Part shown: positions 4,646-13,287 of the stretch, piece after piece
Layout: every line of letters begins with the position of its first letter
Numbering within the stretch: the first letter of the stretch is position 1
Virus record (IMG/VR): IMGVR_UViG_3300035661_004721
Span: 1 to 25,884 of that record
Length of the DNA stretch: 25,884 bases
DNA from: a virus
Reading direction: 5' to 3' (one strand)
The notes under the pieces: model-generated
The model's input: only the letters and a program-made list of their open reading frames with translations
Told to the model about the DNA's origin: nothing
Databases searched by the model: none
Program-made: the position numbers and the translations under genes

Positions 4646-7159
4646 TTACGAGGGCACCGACTCAATTTCCCAGTAGCTACCCATGGTGACGGCCGACGCG
4701 CTCGAGGCCTGGATGGTCCGCGCGCCAGCGCCCGTGCCAGCCCACGACGTCTTCACCGAGAGGGTCTGCCCCGCGGTGAGGGACATCAGCCCCACGAAGA
4801 AGGCGTGCTGCACGTCACCTGTGCCGAGCTTGTCGGTAACGGTCATGGCCACCGGGCCAGTGTGATACGTCCCCGCCGCCTGATTGACTCGAATCTGCAC
4901 GCGGTCGCCGGGCACAGCGCCGGTCAGGTGCAGGAACACGCGGATGCAGTACCAGCCGGTCGTGGGGACGTTCCAATTCTGCTTGCCGGCGGTCCACCCG
5001 CCCGTGTTGTCGACGTCGGCCGCGGTCGCCCAGGTGAGCGTCACGTCGTCGCCTGGAAACGCGGTCGTGGAGCCCGAGCCGAAGCCCACCCGGAACAGGG
5101 TCCTGATGCTGGGGTCGAGCGCCGCGGCGTCGACGGCGTTGTTCGCCAGCTGCGTTGCGCCCACCGAATTCGCGGCGAGCTGCGCCGACGTGATGGTCGA
5201 GTTCGCCAGCTGGGTCCCGACGATGCCAGCGCTCGCCGCGAGCTGGCTGCCGGTGATGCCCGCGGCCGCGGCGACCTGAGCCGTGCCTATGGTGCCGTTC
5301 GCAATCTGCGCGTTGGTGATGGTGAGCGAAGCAATCTTCGCGGCCGTGACCGCGCCCGACGCCAGCAGCGTGGTGGTGATGTCGCCCGCGTTGAGCCCAG
5401 TCGCCACGGCGGCCGGCGTGAAGCTCTGCTGCGTGCTGAAGTCGCTGAGGTTGCCCAGCATGTCCCGATGCGCCAGGCGCACGTAGTAAGTCGTCCCGGC
5501 CGTGAGCCCGGTCAGGTCGAAGCGGCCCGTCCGGTTCACCGTCTGCATGGTGGCCGCGCTCGGCGTGAAGCCCGGCGTGGTCGAGTAGTGGAGCTCCGTC
5601 GTGTCGTAGCGGTCCTTCGGGTCCGTGGGAGGCCGGAAGGTGATCTTGCCGCCGCCGATGGTTGCTGCCACGGCGACGTTCACCGGCGCCCGAGGACCCG
5701 TGAAGCGGTTCTGCGGCGCGCTCCCCGGCTGGGCGATGAGGCCGTGCCACTTCGTGATGCCAGAGCTGGGCTTGCCCGAGAGCGTGAAGGTGGTCTGCGC
5801 GGTCCCCTTCGCAGGGAAGTCGTGCTGCATGCCGAAGATGGCGACGCTCTGGTCCGCGGAGCTGTGGAGCCCGTCAGCCTTCACCGTCACGTAGTCGTTG
5901 AGCTCCAAAAACCAGATGTGCTCGGTGACCAGGCCGACCGACAGCGGCGAGTTGTTGAGGTCGGACAGCACCGCGGCCGCCAGCGCCGAGGCCTGCGCTG
6001 AGGTGTCGATCTGTGAGGTCGCGTCCTCGGCAATCTCACACCACAGGTCGCCGTTGGCCGCAATGCTCGCCGAGTCCTGAGCGTTGACGGTGGACGGCGT
6101 CGGGTTGCTACCCGTCGTGAGCGCAGAGCGGTCGTAATACTTCACGTCAACGTCGTTGCGGATGCTCTCGATGTTCTGCGCAAAGGTGGTGATGGGCTGG
6201 TACTTCGACGGCGCCAGGTCGTAGACGCTCGAGGGCGACGCGCGCCCGCCGCCAGCGCTGCCAGGCTCCTGGAAGGAGAGCCGGAAGGAACTGGAGAACC
6301 ACAGGAAGCGCAGGTCCCATCCGTTCTGGTCCGCGATAGTGCGGATGGCATCCCAGACGCTCTGCTTTCGCTGGTTGTAGTCGCGGATGAAGTAGGCGCT
6401 GGTCGACGGCGTGAGCAGGTTCACCGCGCCCACGCCGAGGTTGTCGTCGAGCAGCATCTGAATCTGCGTCTCGGCGAGCGTGCCCGCGATGTTCTGCTCA
6501 ATCCAGCCCGAGACTGAGCCATCAGCGGCGGTCGTGCTGCCGCTGCCCTTCGCGGGCCAGGTGGGCTCCGTCGTGGCGGAGCTGGTGCCCGTGCCCAGCG
6601 CCATCATGTAGACCGTGCCCGCAGCGTTGGGGTCCACGTTGCGCGGCACGACCACGGCGCCGGAGATGTAGCGGCGGCTGGGCTGCCAGACGCCATAGAC
6701 CCTCTCCGTCTTGATGAAGGCGCGCTTGAGCCGACTCGCGTTGTCGGTTGCCTCGACGCTGATCTCCTCGCCCGACGCTGGGTCCACGTGCTCAATGTTC
6801 CCCTCGAAGAGGCGCGTCCAGGTCGCCACCTTGGCGTGCCCAGCCGGCAGCACCTGGACCTCGAGCCGAACGTCCGAGTTGAGCCGCAGGAGCGCCGCGC
6901 CACCAAGCGCGCTGAGCCGCGAGGTCGAGACGAGTGGGGCCAACGAGTCCTTGAAAATCTCCCGCGCCACCTTGAAGCTCAGGCGAGCGATTGGGTCGTC
7001 CACCGTCAGCGTCAGCTGCACGTCGCCGAGCCAGTTGCGGTTCTGAAGCGCGGTGAGGTCCCGGAACGTGCCGCCCGCGTCCTTGACCAGCACCCGCACG
7101 TACGTCGCCTGCCCCTTGCTCAGGGCGATGCGAAGGTCGCCTGCCGTCGTGGTCCGCAT
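4646..7159 (-). CDS. Tail hub / central fibre protein with CBM-like, FN3, stalk and C1q-like domains
   Basis: An 837-residue mosaic tail-tip protein. Residues 1-150 and 225-480 look like a siphovirus tail hub (Tal/gp27-like: GDVQLTLTVDDPIARL, DAIRTIADQNGWDLRF, DYVTVKADGL). A small inserted module lies at 157-219 (Y-x-x-G-x-x-V-x-P, TEPTWP, then DGSVSGW). A fibronectin type III domain spans 490-582 (TTELHYSTTPG, LTAGTTYYVRLAHRD). Residues 588-682 are a stalk of repeats such as ITNAQIANGTI and ITSAQLAANSV. The end, 690-837, resembles a trimeric C1q-like head (WNVPTTGWYCIRVFLHL). The protein likely caps the tail tube and binds the host envelope. Start ATG 7159 follows the previous stop by one base, with GGAGG inside the preceding gene. 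Confidence 0.82.
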   Translation of the reverse strand: MRTTTAGDLRIALSKGQATYVRVLVKDAGGTFRDLTALQNRNWLGDVQLTLTVDDPIARLSFKVAREIFKDSLAPLVSTSRLSALGGAALLRLNSDVRLEVQVLPAGHAKVATWTRLFEGNIEHVDPASGEEISVEATDNASRLKRAFIKTERVYGVWQPSRRYISGAVVVPRNVDPNAAGTVYMMALGTGTSSATTEPTWPAKGSGSTTAADGSVSGWIEQNIAGTLAETQIQMLLDDNLGVGAVNLLTPSTSAYFIRDYNQRKQSVWDAIRTIADQNGWDLRFLWFSSSFRLSFQEPGSAGGGRASPSSVYDLAPSKYQPITTFAQNIESIRNDVDVKYYDRSALTTGSNPTPSTVNAQDSASIAANGDLWCEIAEDATSQIDTSAQASALAAAVLSDLNNSPLSVGLVTEHIWFLELNDYVTVKADGLHSSADQSVAIFGMQHDFPAKGTAQTTFTLSGKPSSGITKWHGLIAQPGSAPQNRFTGPRAPVNVAVAATIGGGKITFRPPTDPKDRYDTTELHYSTTPGFTPSAATMQTVNRTGRFDLTGLTAGTTYYVRLAHRDMLGNLSDFSTQQSFTPAAVATGLNAGDITTTLLASGAVTAAKIASLTITNAQIANGTIGTAQVAAAAGITGSQLAASAGIVGTQLANSTITSAQLAANSVGATQLANNAVDAAALDPSIRTLFRVGFGSGSTTAFPGDDVTLTWATAADVDNTGGWTAGKQNWNVPTTGWYCIRVFLHLTGAVPGDRVQIRVNQAAGTYHTGPVAMTVTDKLGTGDVQHAFFVGLMSLTAGQTLSVKTSWAGTGAGARTIQASSASAVTMGSYWEIESVPS

Positions 7160-7160
7160 G

Positions 7161-7967
7161 TCAGGCCTCCTCGACGTCGAGATCGATTGCGCGCAGCACC
7201 GCGAACCCCGCCGAGAGCACGCCCATCACTGCTTTGGCAGAGGTCGTGTGGCCCACGCAGGTGAGCGACACCGGATGAAAGTCCCCAGCGCAAACGAAGG
7301 CGGGCGCGAGGGCCATTGCCTGTGCTGAGCGGAACGTCGCCAGCGAGGCGAGCCAGCTCGTGGGAGCCTCGAAGGCCCAGACGGAGAACTCGTCAAGGTC
7401 CTGCGCGCTGCCAGCCGTGTTGAGCAGCTTCACCTGCCCCGTAGCGGCCGTGACCGTGAACCACGAAGGGAAGGCCGTCGCCTGAACTACGCCGCTTCGC
7501 AGCAGGTTGGTGCAAGCCCCGGCGGCTGACCAGGTGATGCCGTAGTCAGCCCAAGCGCCGCTCTCGAAGCGAGCCACCAAGGCCGTGCCGCCGTACGTGC
7601 TCCAGACGCCGTCGTAAGCGAGCGCGCCCGTCGTCGCCCCCAGCGTGAGCTTTCCTGAGTAGCGACCGCCAGCGGCCTGCGTGGCCAGCGTGGACACGCT
7701 CGGCGCGGTGCCCTTGTCCGTGTAGAGGTCCGCGTCGTAGCGCGCGTGGTCCGTCTGCCCCGCGAAGAGCAGCGCCCAGGCCACGGCCTCCTTCAAGGTC
7801 ACAGGCACGCTGCGGCCTTTGAGGTGATGCTTCAGGTTCTGGAAGTTGACCCGCGCGCTGCCGTCCTGCGCGCGGGTCTGCCCCGAGCCGGTCCACACCA
7901 GCTCTACCGTGACGCTGTCGTTCGCGGCCGGGAAGAGCACGCCGTTGACGTCGAGAAAGTCGCTCAT
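7161..7967 (-). CDS. Distal tail protein (by position)
   Basis: A 268-residue, beta-rich protein without a motif I recognise. It begins MSDFLDVNGVLFPAANDSVTV and has a central GRYSGKLTLGATTGALAYDG segment. Its position between tape measure and tail hub is that of the Dit (distal tail) or minor tail protein of long-tailed siphoviruses, which forms the ring joining tube and tip. It is tightly packed: ATG 2 nt after the tape measure stop and its own stop 1 nt before the hub start. The function is inferred from order only. Confidence 0.6.
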   Translation of the reverse strand: MSDFLDVNGVLFPAANDSVTVELVWTGSGQTRAQDGSARVNFQNLKHHLKGRSVPVTLKEAVAWALLFAGQTDHARYDADLYTDKGTAPSVSTLATQAAGGRYSGKLTLGATTGALAYDGVWSTYGGTALVARFESGAWADYGITWSAAGACTNLLRSGVVQATAFPSWFTVTAATGQVKLLNTAGSAQDLDEFSVWAFEAPTSWLASLATFRSAQAMALAPAFVCAGDFHPVSLTCVGHTTSAKAVMGVLSAGFAVLRAIDLDVEEA

Positions 7968-7969
7968 GG

Positions 7970-10948
7970 TTAGCTCAGTCGGCTGAGAGCAAAGCGACCG
8001 CCAGGCATCATCGGAGCGATGCTGCCCGTGCGGCGGTAGGTGAGCTTCTGCATGGCCTTGTCGACCAGGTCGACCAGCTTCTCGGGCGTGGCAACTCCTG
8101 CCATCTCGATGTGGATGTGGACGTCGCCCGTGACCACCGTCCCCTGGTTGCCCGAGAGCTTCGGTGCCGTCGCCGGACTGAACGGCGAGCCGCCGCTGCT
8201 CCCGCCCGTCGTGCCGATGGCGTGGTACTCGGCCAGCGCCAGCTTGAAGCCGCTGGGCATGTTCGTGATGGAGGCAGCAGCCGCGGCCGTCGCCGCCGTG
8301 TTGGCGTCCGTCGCCTGGGTGTTGCTCGCTGTCGCGCTCGCGGCCTCTGCCTGAGCTGCGAGAAGCGCCTGCCGGTCATGCGCAACGGCGTTCTGCGCGT
8401 CCTGGGCGTCAGACAACATCTTCGCCGTCACCGTCCCCGAGCCCACGCCGTTGGCGGCGTTGTCGATGGCCTGCGTGGCGTTCTGAAGCGCGAGCTGGTC
8501 CGCAGCGAGCTGCGCCTGCAGCGTCGAGTTGTTCACGTCGCGCTGGGCCGCCGCGATCTCGCGCGTGTACTCGTCGACCAGCGCCTGCGCGTTGGGGTCG
8601 TCGCCCACGTGCGCCTGCGCGCCCTCGCGGAGGGCCATGAGGTCGGCGAGCTTGGTATATGCGTCGAGCTCGTTCAGCCGCGCGTTGTCCGCGGCGTCCC
8701 TCGCTGCTGCGGTGGCCTGGTTGACCGCCGCAGTGAAAGTGATCACCGATGCGGTGGCCTGGACGGTGTGGACCTTCCACGTCTCCATCGACTTCGACAG
8801 GTCGCTGAAGACGTCGCCCACGCCCGGCAGTTTCGCGAGTTCGTTGAGGACAGATTGAAGCTCGCTGACCATCCAGTTCCACGCGCCCGTGATCGCGTCG
8901 ACCACAAACTTGATGCCGTCGGCGAGGTAGCCAATCAGCGGCGCCAGCAGCGCCATCAGCTCGCCGAGAAGCATCAGCTCCGGGCCCACCAGCGACAGCA
9001 TCAGCGCCAGCTGAACCGAGACAGCAATGAGGGGCGCAAACGCCGTCAGCAGCTGGCCAATCACCTCGAGCAGCGGCTGAAGTCCGGCGAGCAGCGGCGT
9101 CAACGCCTGCCCGACCGTCGCGGTCACCGTCTCCAGGATGTCGCCCACGCTGAGCAGCACCGGCGCGAGGTCCTGCGTGATGATGCTGATGAGCGGCGTC
9201 AGTCCCTCGAAGAGCTGCCCGAGCGCCCCGCCGGTGCTGTCGATCAGGGTATTGAGCGCACCCAGCAGGTCCTGGAATCCCTTCGACTTGCCAACGATCT
9301 CGATGGCGGCCGTTGCCACCGCAGCCATCGGGTCGCCCGACTTGATGCCGCTCTGGACGGCGTCAGCGATGGTCCTGGTGGAGCCCGACAGTTGCCCCAT
9401 CGCGGCGGAACCGGCCGCGCTCCCGAGTGCATGCGCGCGGGCGTATTCGGTCCGTGCCTTCTCAGCATCTTGCGAGTCTTTGTCGGACTGCTTTTTGACC
9501 TGCGCGGCAGCCTGTTCGGCTGCAACACGGGCTTGCCCCGCCTTGACGGCCGCGTCGAGTTCAGCCTTGTGCGCCGCATCGTAAATCTTGGTCGCTTCGG
9601 TGGCCGCCTGAATCGAGGCCGTCACGTGGTCCGCATCCGCCTTGGCCTGGGCCGCGACCATCGCGTCCTTGGCAGCGGCGTCCGCCTCTCGCGCCTTGGT
9701 CGCCTGAGCCTCCGCTTCAGCTTGCGCCTTCTGGGCCGCCGCGGTGTAGGCCTCACCCCTGGCCTTCTCTGCGTCGAGGGCGTCCTTGGCCACCTGCTGA
9801 GCAGCAGCGACCTGCTCGACGGTGCCGTGACGATAGGCCTCCTCCAGAGTTGCCTTGGCAGCGTCGAGCCCGTTGTGCGCCTCGGCGAAAGCCTCTTTGG
9901 CCCCGGCTACATCAAGGGCAGCGCGCTGCATGGTCGCCTGAAGTGCCAGCGCCTCGTCCTGGCGGTGCATCGCGGCGACGGCATCAGCGTTGGCCTTCTG
10001 GGCGGCCGCGTTCTCCTTCTCGGCCGCCTCCGCGTCGCTCTTCTCCTTCGGCGTCTTGAAGTGCGCCACCTGCATGGGCGCGTCGGAGAGGTACTTCTTC
10101 GACAGGTCATCCCCAACGCCGCTCATGCCGCTCTTGAGCGCGGTCAGGCCCATCTTGGCGCCTTCCTTGAAGCTATCGACCAGCGAGCCGCCGAAGCTGT
10201 CCTTGACGTCCTTGGCAAAGTCGCGGAGCGAGTCCGCGGTCCCGGCCGGAATGGCATGGACCTTCTCGGCCGCCTCCATGATGAGGGCGATGCCGTTGAG
10301 GATGGTCTGGAAGCTATCGAGCGCGGTGTCGCGCATCATCTCGAAGGGCTTGAGAAGGAAGCGCGTCAGCTGCTCCGCGCCATCGAGGAGCGCGCCCAGC
10401 ATTCCCTTGAAGGCGTCCCAGAGGATGCCGAAGACCTCCTTGGCGTTCTGCCAGATGGCATCGAACTTGATGCGCCCGATGAATTGGAGCGCCTCCGTCG
10501 CGTAGCCCATGACGGACTCGAGCACGGGGCGCAGCTCGGAGCCGAGGTGGGCCTCCAGCGTCTTGAAGGTGTCGGTCAGCTCCGTGACCTGGGCGTTCCA
10601 CTTCGCAGCGCCGGACGGGTCGAGCTCGTTCGCCATGCCGACCGCGGCGAGCGCCGCATCGCCCAGCTCCTTGGCCACCTTGGCGGCGGCCGCGTAGCCC
10701 TGGGCGAGGTCGCTCACCGACACGCCGTTGTCCTGCGTCGCGCCGCTGGCCTCCGCCTGCGCCGCCGCTTGCTCGCGGAGCGCGGCCGTCTCCTCGGCCA
10801 GCGCCTGGGTCGCCTCGTGCTCGGCGGCCTGCATGGCGGCGAAGGTCTGCGACAGCGCGAGGTTCTGCTGCTGCAGCTGGGCGATGCCCGCGAGGTACTG
10901 AGCGATGTCCGCCGTCATGCCAACCGACAGCCCTTGAACGTCGGACAT
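7970..10948 (-). CDS. Tail tape measure protein
   Basis: A 992-residue protein, by far the longest in the window. The N-terminus (MSDVQGLSVGMTADIAQYL) is followed by a helical half with Ala/Lys/Glu/Gln-rich coiled coils at about 290-510, then a hydrophobic region at about 560-715 (LLGALNTLIDSTGGALGQLF, LMLSLVGPELMLLGELMALL) expected to enter the host membrane, and a C-terminal segment HIHIEMAGVATPEKLVDLVD typical of tape measures. At about 0.15 nm per residue it predicts a tail near 150 nm. It lies directly after the frameshifted G-T chaperone, the expected order; SD GAGGTGA precedes the ATG by 3 nt. Confidence 0.93.
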   Translation of the reverse strand: MSDVQGLSVGMTADIAQYLAGIAQLQQQNLALSQTFAAMQAAEHEATQALAEETAALREQAAAQAEASGATQDNGVSVSDLAQGYAAAAKVAKELGDAALAAVGMANELDPSGAAKWNAQVTELTDTFKTLEAHLGSELRPVLESVMGYATEALQFIGRIKFDAIWQNAKEVFGILWDAFKGMLGALLDGAEQLTRFLLKPFEMMRDTALDSFQTILNGIALIMEAAEKVHAIPAGTADSLRDFAKDVKDSFGGSLVDSFKEGAKMGLTALKSGMSGVGDDLSKKYLSDAPMQVAHFKTPKEKSDAEAAEKENAAAQKANADAVAAMHRQDEALALQATMQRAALDVAGAKEAFAEAHNGLDAAKATLEEAYRHGTVEQVAAAQQVAKDALDAEKARGEAYTAAAQKAQAEAEAQATKAREADAAAKDAMVAAQAKADADHVTASIQAATEATKIYDAAHKAELDAAVKAGQARVAAEQAAAQVKKQSDKDSQDAEKARTEYARAHALGSAAGSAAMGQLSGSTRTIADAVQSGIKSGDPMAAVATAAIEIVGKSKGFQDLLGALNTLIDSTGGALGQLFEGLTPLISIITQDLAPVLLSVGDILETVTATVGQALTPLLAGLQPLLEVIGQLLTAFAPLIAVSVQLALMLSLVGPELMLLGELMALLAPLIGYLADGIKFVVDAITGAWNWMVSELQSVLNELAKLPGVGDVFSDLSKSMETWKVHTVQATASVITFTAAVNQATAAARDAADNARLNELDAYTKLADLMALREGAQAHVGDDPNAQALVDEYTREIAAAQRDVNNSTLQAQLAADQLALQNATQAIDNAANGVGSGTVTAKMLSDAQDAQNAVAHDRQALLAAQAEAASATASNTQATDANTAATAAAAASITNMPSGFKLALAEYHAIGTTGGSSGGSPFSPATAPKLSGNQGTVVTGDVHIHIEMAGVATPEKLVDLVDKAMQKLTYRRTGSIAPMMPGGRFALSRLS

Positions 10949-10959
10949 CGCTCACCTCT

Positions 10960-11669
10960 TCAACGGCTTTGGGCTCTCGCCTCGGCTTCGCGGCGCGCCT
11001 CTTCCAACTGCTCGGTTTGTCGATCGTTCTGGATCTCGAAAAACGCCAGCCATCCAGCTACCTCTTCGATGTCCCAGTCCTCGACGTCGCCCCGAACACG
11101 ACGGCCCAGGGCGTGGGCGATGAAATGGAGATTGAAGAGACTGGGGCTGGCGCTCAGGCGTTTTTTGCGGAGGCCACCAGCTCCACATCGGAGCCCATGA
11201 ACTCCAGCGCCTCCTTGCCAAGGACCTCGACGATGCTGGTCGGGCCGCACGCCTGGTTGAGCAGGTCCTGCTTGTGGACCTCCTTGAACACCGGGGTCAG
11301 CGGCTCGCCGTTGGGGCCGACGGTGAAGAGCGACGCGATGAGCGCGGCGACGTTCATGCGCTGGATGTTGAAGAGGGTCTGCCCCTTCGCGTCAGTGGTC
11401 GAGCCGGACTGCTGGATCTCGCCGCGCTGGCCAACGCTCGGGCGGCGAAGGGCGAGCTGGACCTGCTGCTCGGGCGCGACGTTCCGCGGCCACACGACCA
11501 GGCGGAAGGGCGCGGGCTTGGAGGCGAGCAGGAAGGCTTGCGCCTCGTCGAGGCTCGGGCGCTTCGGCGCGGGCGGCGTGACGTCGACCACGGCGGCGGC
11601 CGCGCCGCCGCTCGTGGGCTCGGTGTCGACGGCGGCGAGGAGAGCGAAGGCAGAGAGGAAGCGACGCAT
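10960..11669 (-). CDS. Tail assembly chaperone G-T fusion made by -1 frameshift
   Basis: Reading gene G from 11669 and slipping -1 at A AAA AAC (11166-11160) gives 170 residues of G joined to 66 residues of the overlapping frame, which ends at the TGA 10962-10960. The T part contains SLFNLHFIAHAL and EDWDIEEVAGWLAFFEIQND, a typical T-domain pattern (W..EE...W.AF), and then a charged helix QLEEARREAEARAQ. In lambda-like phages G and G-T bind the tape measure and recruit the tube protein before assembly. The fusion ends 11 nt before the tape measure ATG. The T frame has no convincing start of its own, which supports production by frameshift. Confidence 0.85.
11154..11669 (-). CDS. Tail assembly chaperone G, with capsid-like N-terminal peptide
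   Basis: A 171-residue product of the zero frame. Residues 38-170 form the chaperone body (DEAQAFLLASKPAPFRLVVW, TPVFKEVHKQDLLNQACGP, SIVEVLGKEALEFMGSDVEL). It lies between tail tube-like and tape measure genes, with the canonical slippery heptamer at its end. Odd feature: residues 1-27 (MRRFLSAFALLAAVDTEPTS, then GGAAAAV) match the start of the major capsid protein, and the coding DNA (11614-11648) is identical to capsid DNA (17390-17424) at 33 of 35 bases. No internal ATG would remove it before residue 105. SD GGAG lies 7 nt before the start. Confidence 0.85.
   Translation of the reverse strand: MRRFLSAFALLAAVDTEPTSGGAAAAVVDVTPPAPKRPSLDEAQAFLLASKPAPFRLVVWPRNVAPEQQVQLALRRPSVGQRGEIQQSGSTTDAKGQTLFNIQRMNVAALIASLFTVGPNGEPLTPVFKEVHKQDLLNQACGPTSIVEVLGKEALEFMGSDVELVASAKNA
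11160..11166 (-). promoter_or_regulatory. -1 programmed ribosomal frameshift slippery site
   Basis: On the minus strand A AAA AAC falls exactly in the zero frame of gene G (codons GCA AAA AAC), two codons before its TGA. The -1 frame stays open for 66 residues with a T-domain. This is the X XXY YYZ type used by many phage tail chaperones. Confidence 0.88.
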
Positions 11670-11699
11670 GAGTGACTCCGATGGACAGCGGGTGAGGGG

Positions 11700-12389
11700 T
11701 TACGGCGTGTCGACCATGAAGCTCACGCCGTACTGCGTGGACGCGGGCATGGAGGGAGCGAGAGGGGCGAGGGTGCCGGAGACGGTCATCTCCTGGATGC
11801 CGGCGACGGGGGCCGTCTTCGGCAGACCAGAGAGCTGGAACCAACCGCGGATGACGCCGCTGGTCCCGCTGCCGTCCATGTCGATGTTGATCAACTTGGG
11901 CGTGCCCGCGGTGAAGTCGGCCCACAACGACTGCGTGCCGCCAGTGCCCGTGTCGTAGTCGTCGTTCGGGCTGGCGAGGCTCTTGATGGTCAGGTCCGCG
12001 TCCATCAGGCCCGCGAGCTTCTGGGCGAAGGAAGAGCCAAACACCGTGCTGGGGAGAACGGTGCGCTTGGCCGAGAACTGCAGGTCGTTGCCGAGCAAGA
12101 ACGGCAGCGTCGGAATGAAGGCGCCGTCGATGGTGACCGCGCCCGAGGGGGCGTGACCGGCCGCAAAGGTCACCCGCCCGAAGAGGTAGTCGATGAGCGC
12201 GATGTTTGCGATGGGCACCGCGACGCCGCCGTCCTTCACGACCAGCGCGGTGCGCGGGTCGAGGATGCGGTGCGCGGAGTTGGTGACCTGGTAGCGGAGT
12301 GTGCTGACCAGACCGCACGCATCGCCGGTCGTCACCACCGGCGGGCCGTCGAGCATCAGGCTGACGAGAAATCCAGGCAGGGTAGCCAT
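11700..12389 (-). CDS. Tail tube-like protein (second tube gene or tail subunit)
   Basis: A 229-residue beta-rich protein. Segments LVVKDGGVAVPIANIALIDY, LFGRVTFAAGHAPSGAVTIDG and the end IQEMTVSGTLAPLAP resemble tail tube/tail fibre tube families in which a 'GRVTF..A...VT' strand pair is followed by a tube barrel. It follows the shorter tube protein gene and precedes chaperone G, where the major tail protein usually lies. Two tube-type genes in a row could give a tube protein and a decoration or terminator subunit; which is the main tube cannot be told. GGAG precedes the ATG, directly after an 11-bp hairpin (12402-12428). Confidence 0.65.
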   Translation of the reverse strand: MATLPGFLVSLMLDGPPVVTTGDACGLVSTLRYQVTNSAHRILDPRTALVVKDGGVAVPIANIALIDYLFGRVTFAAGHAPSGAVTIDGAFIPTLPFLLGNDLQFSAKRTVLPSTVFGSSFAQKLAGLMDADLTIKSLASPNDDYDTGTGGTQSLWADFTAGTPKLINIDMDGSGTSGVIRGWFQLSGLPKTAPVAGIQEMTVSGTLAPLAPSMPASTQYGVSFMVDTP

Positions 12390-12401
12390 GACGGCTCCAG
12401 C

Positions 12402-12428
12402 GCGGGCGGCGATGAGCTCGCCGCCCGC
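12402..12428 (-). other. 11-bp GC hairpin between tube genes
   Basis: GCGGGCGGCGA (12402-12412) pairs perfectly with TCGCCGCCCGC (12418-12428) over a 5-nt loop. No U-run follows, so it is not a classic terminator. It stands just before the ribosome site of 11700-12389 and may stabilise or process the late mRNA or tune the ratio of tube proteins. Confidence 0.7.
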
Positions 12429-12440
12429 CGAGGGGTGGGC

Positions 12441-12845
12441 TTAGATCGCGGTCGGGATGCTGTTGAACTCGAGCGTGCCGCTGAACTCGGCCTTGCCCGT
12501 GGTGCTGGCCTTCACCTGGTAGCCGGAGACGATGCCGGCGACGCTGAAGCCGTGGGTGCCGTCGAACCGGAAGCGGAAGTAGCAGGCCGCGCCGTCGGCG
12601 AAGCGCGCGAGGAGCTGCACCTGGCCGGCGTCGGCGTAAATCCAGTCGCCGCTGAGCGCAGACTGGCCGTCCTTCAAACCCTGGAACTTGTGGACGGCCG
12701 CGTCGCCCTGGTTGAAGTACGTCTTGTCCAGCATGTTGGCCTTCGGCGAGAAGCTGCCGTTGTTCATGCCGCCCAGGGCCGTCCAGGTCGTGCCGTCCGG
12801 CGAGATGTCGAGAAGGTTCAGATATCCAGCGTTCGGGTTGCCCAT
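12441..12845 (-). CDS. Major tail tube protein
   Basis: A 134-residue protein with the layout of the phage tail tube family: N-terminal strand GYLNLLDISPDGTTWTALGG, a loop with LDKTYFNQGDAAVHKFQGLK, then DGQSALSGDWIYADAGQVQL, ACYFRFRFDGTHGFSVAGIV and AEFSGTLEFNS. The 'GLKDG..SLSGDW..D..Q..L' signature is characteristic of small siphovirus tube proteins that stack as hexameric rings. AGGAG lies 6 nt before the ATG. It follows the tail terminator gene (stop at 12868) by 22 nt. Confidence 0.8.
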   Translation of the reverse strand: MGNPNAGYLNLLDISPDGTTWTALGGMNNGSFSPKANMLDKTYFNQGDAAVHKFQGLKDGQSALSGDWIYADAGQVQLLARFADGAACYFRFRFDGTHGFSVAGIVSGYQVKASTTGKAEFSGTLEFNSIPTAI

Positions 12846-12867
12846 GACTTGCTCCTGTGCGGATGGC

Positions 12868-13287
12868 TCACGCCACCCACGTCAGCGTGAAATTGACCGT
12901 GAACTCCCACTGGCCCGAGTCGTTGGCACCGAGCCGGTTGGGCTCGCTCTCATTGGCCCAGCAGCCGGAGTAGGTGGCGGGCGCGTGGGTGTGCAGCGCC
13001 TCGCGGACCTGCCGCGCCAGCGCGAGGCCAGCTCCGAAGCTGTCAGCCGCGGCGCGCACGACGGCCTGAATATTGGTGCTGTAGTAGCTGCCAGCCGCGT
13101 TGAAGTAGGGCGCCGGAGGAGGGCCGCCGCTCGCGTCGACGTAGAGCTGAACCGGACCAGCGCCTGGCTCAACCGTCGCTCGAGGTGGACCGCACTTGAT
13201 TGTGGCCGTGCCGGTCTGGTTGAAGTTGCCCAGCCCCGCCGTCTGCAGCAGCAGCGCGACGTCCTGCTCAGGAGCCCGCGCCGTCAT
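12868..13287 (-). CDS. Tail terminator / minor capsid-type connector
   Basis: A 139-residue protein: EQDVALLLQTAGLG near the start, a Gly/Pro-rich loop, then IQAVVRAAADSFGAGLALAR and VREALHTHAP, ending with GQWEFTVNFTLTWVA. This pattern matches 'minor capsid' proteins of siphoviruses that act as tail terminators, stopping tube growth and joining the head. The start at 13287 is chosen because its ATG overlaps the TGA of the preceding gene (ATGA, 13284-13287); the longer frame to 13392 lies inside that gene. Confidence 0.7.
   Translation of the reverse strand: MTARAPEQDVALLLQTAGLGNFNQTGTATIKCGPPRATVEPGAGPVQLYVDASGGPPPAPYFNAAGSYYSTNIQAVVRAAADSFGAGLALARQVREALHTHAPATYSGCWANESEPNRLGANDSGQWEFTVNFTLTWVA

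Noticed and set aside
4328-6001. 557-codon plus-strand frame opposite the tail hub gene
   Set aside because: Arg/Gly/Ala-rich shadow frame without domains.
8111-11200. 1029-codon open frame on the plus strand opposite the tape measure gene
   Set aside because: It is the mirror of a GC-rich coding strand; the product is Arg/Gly/Leu-rich without domains, and the minus strand holds a clear tape measure.
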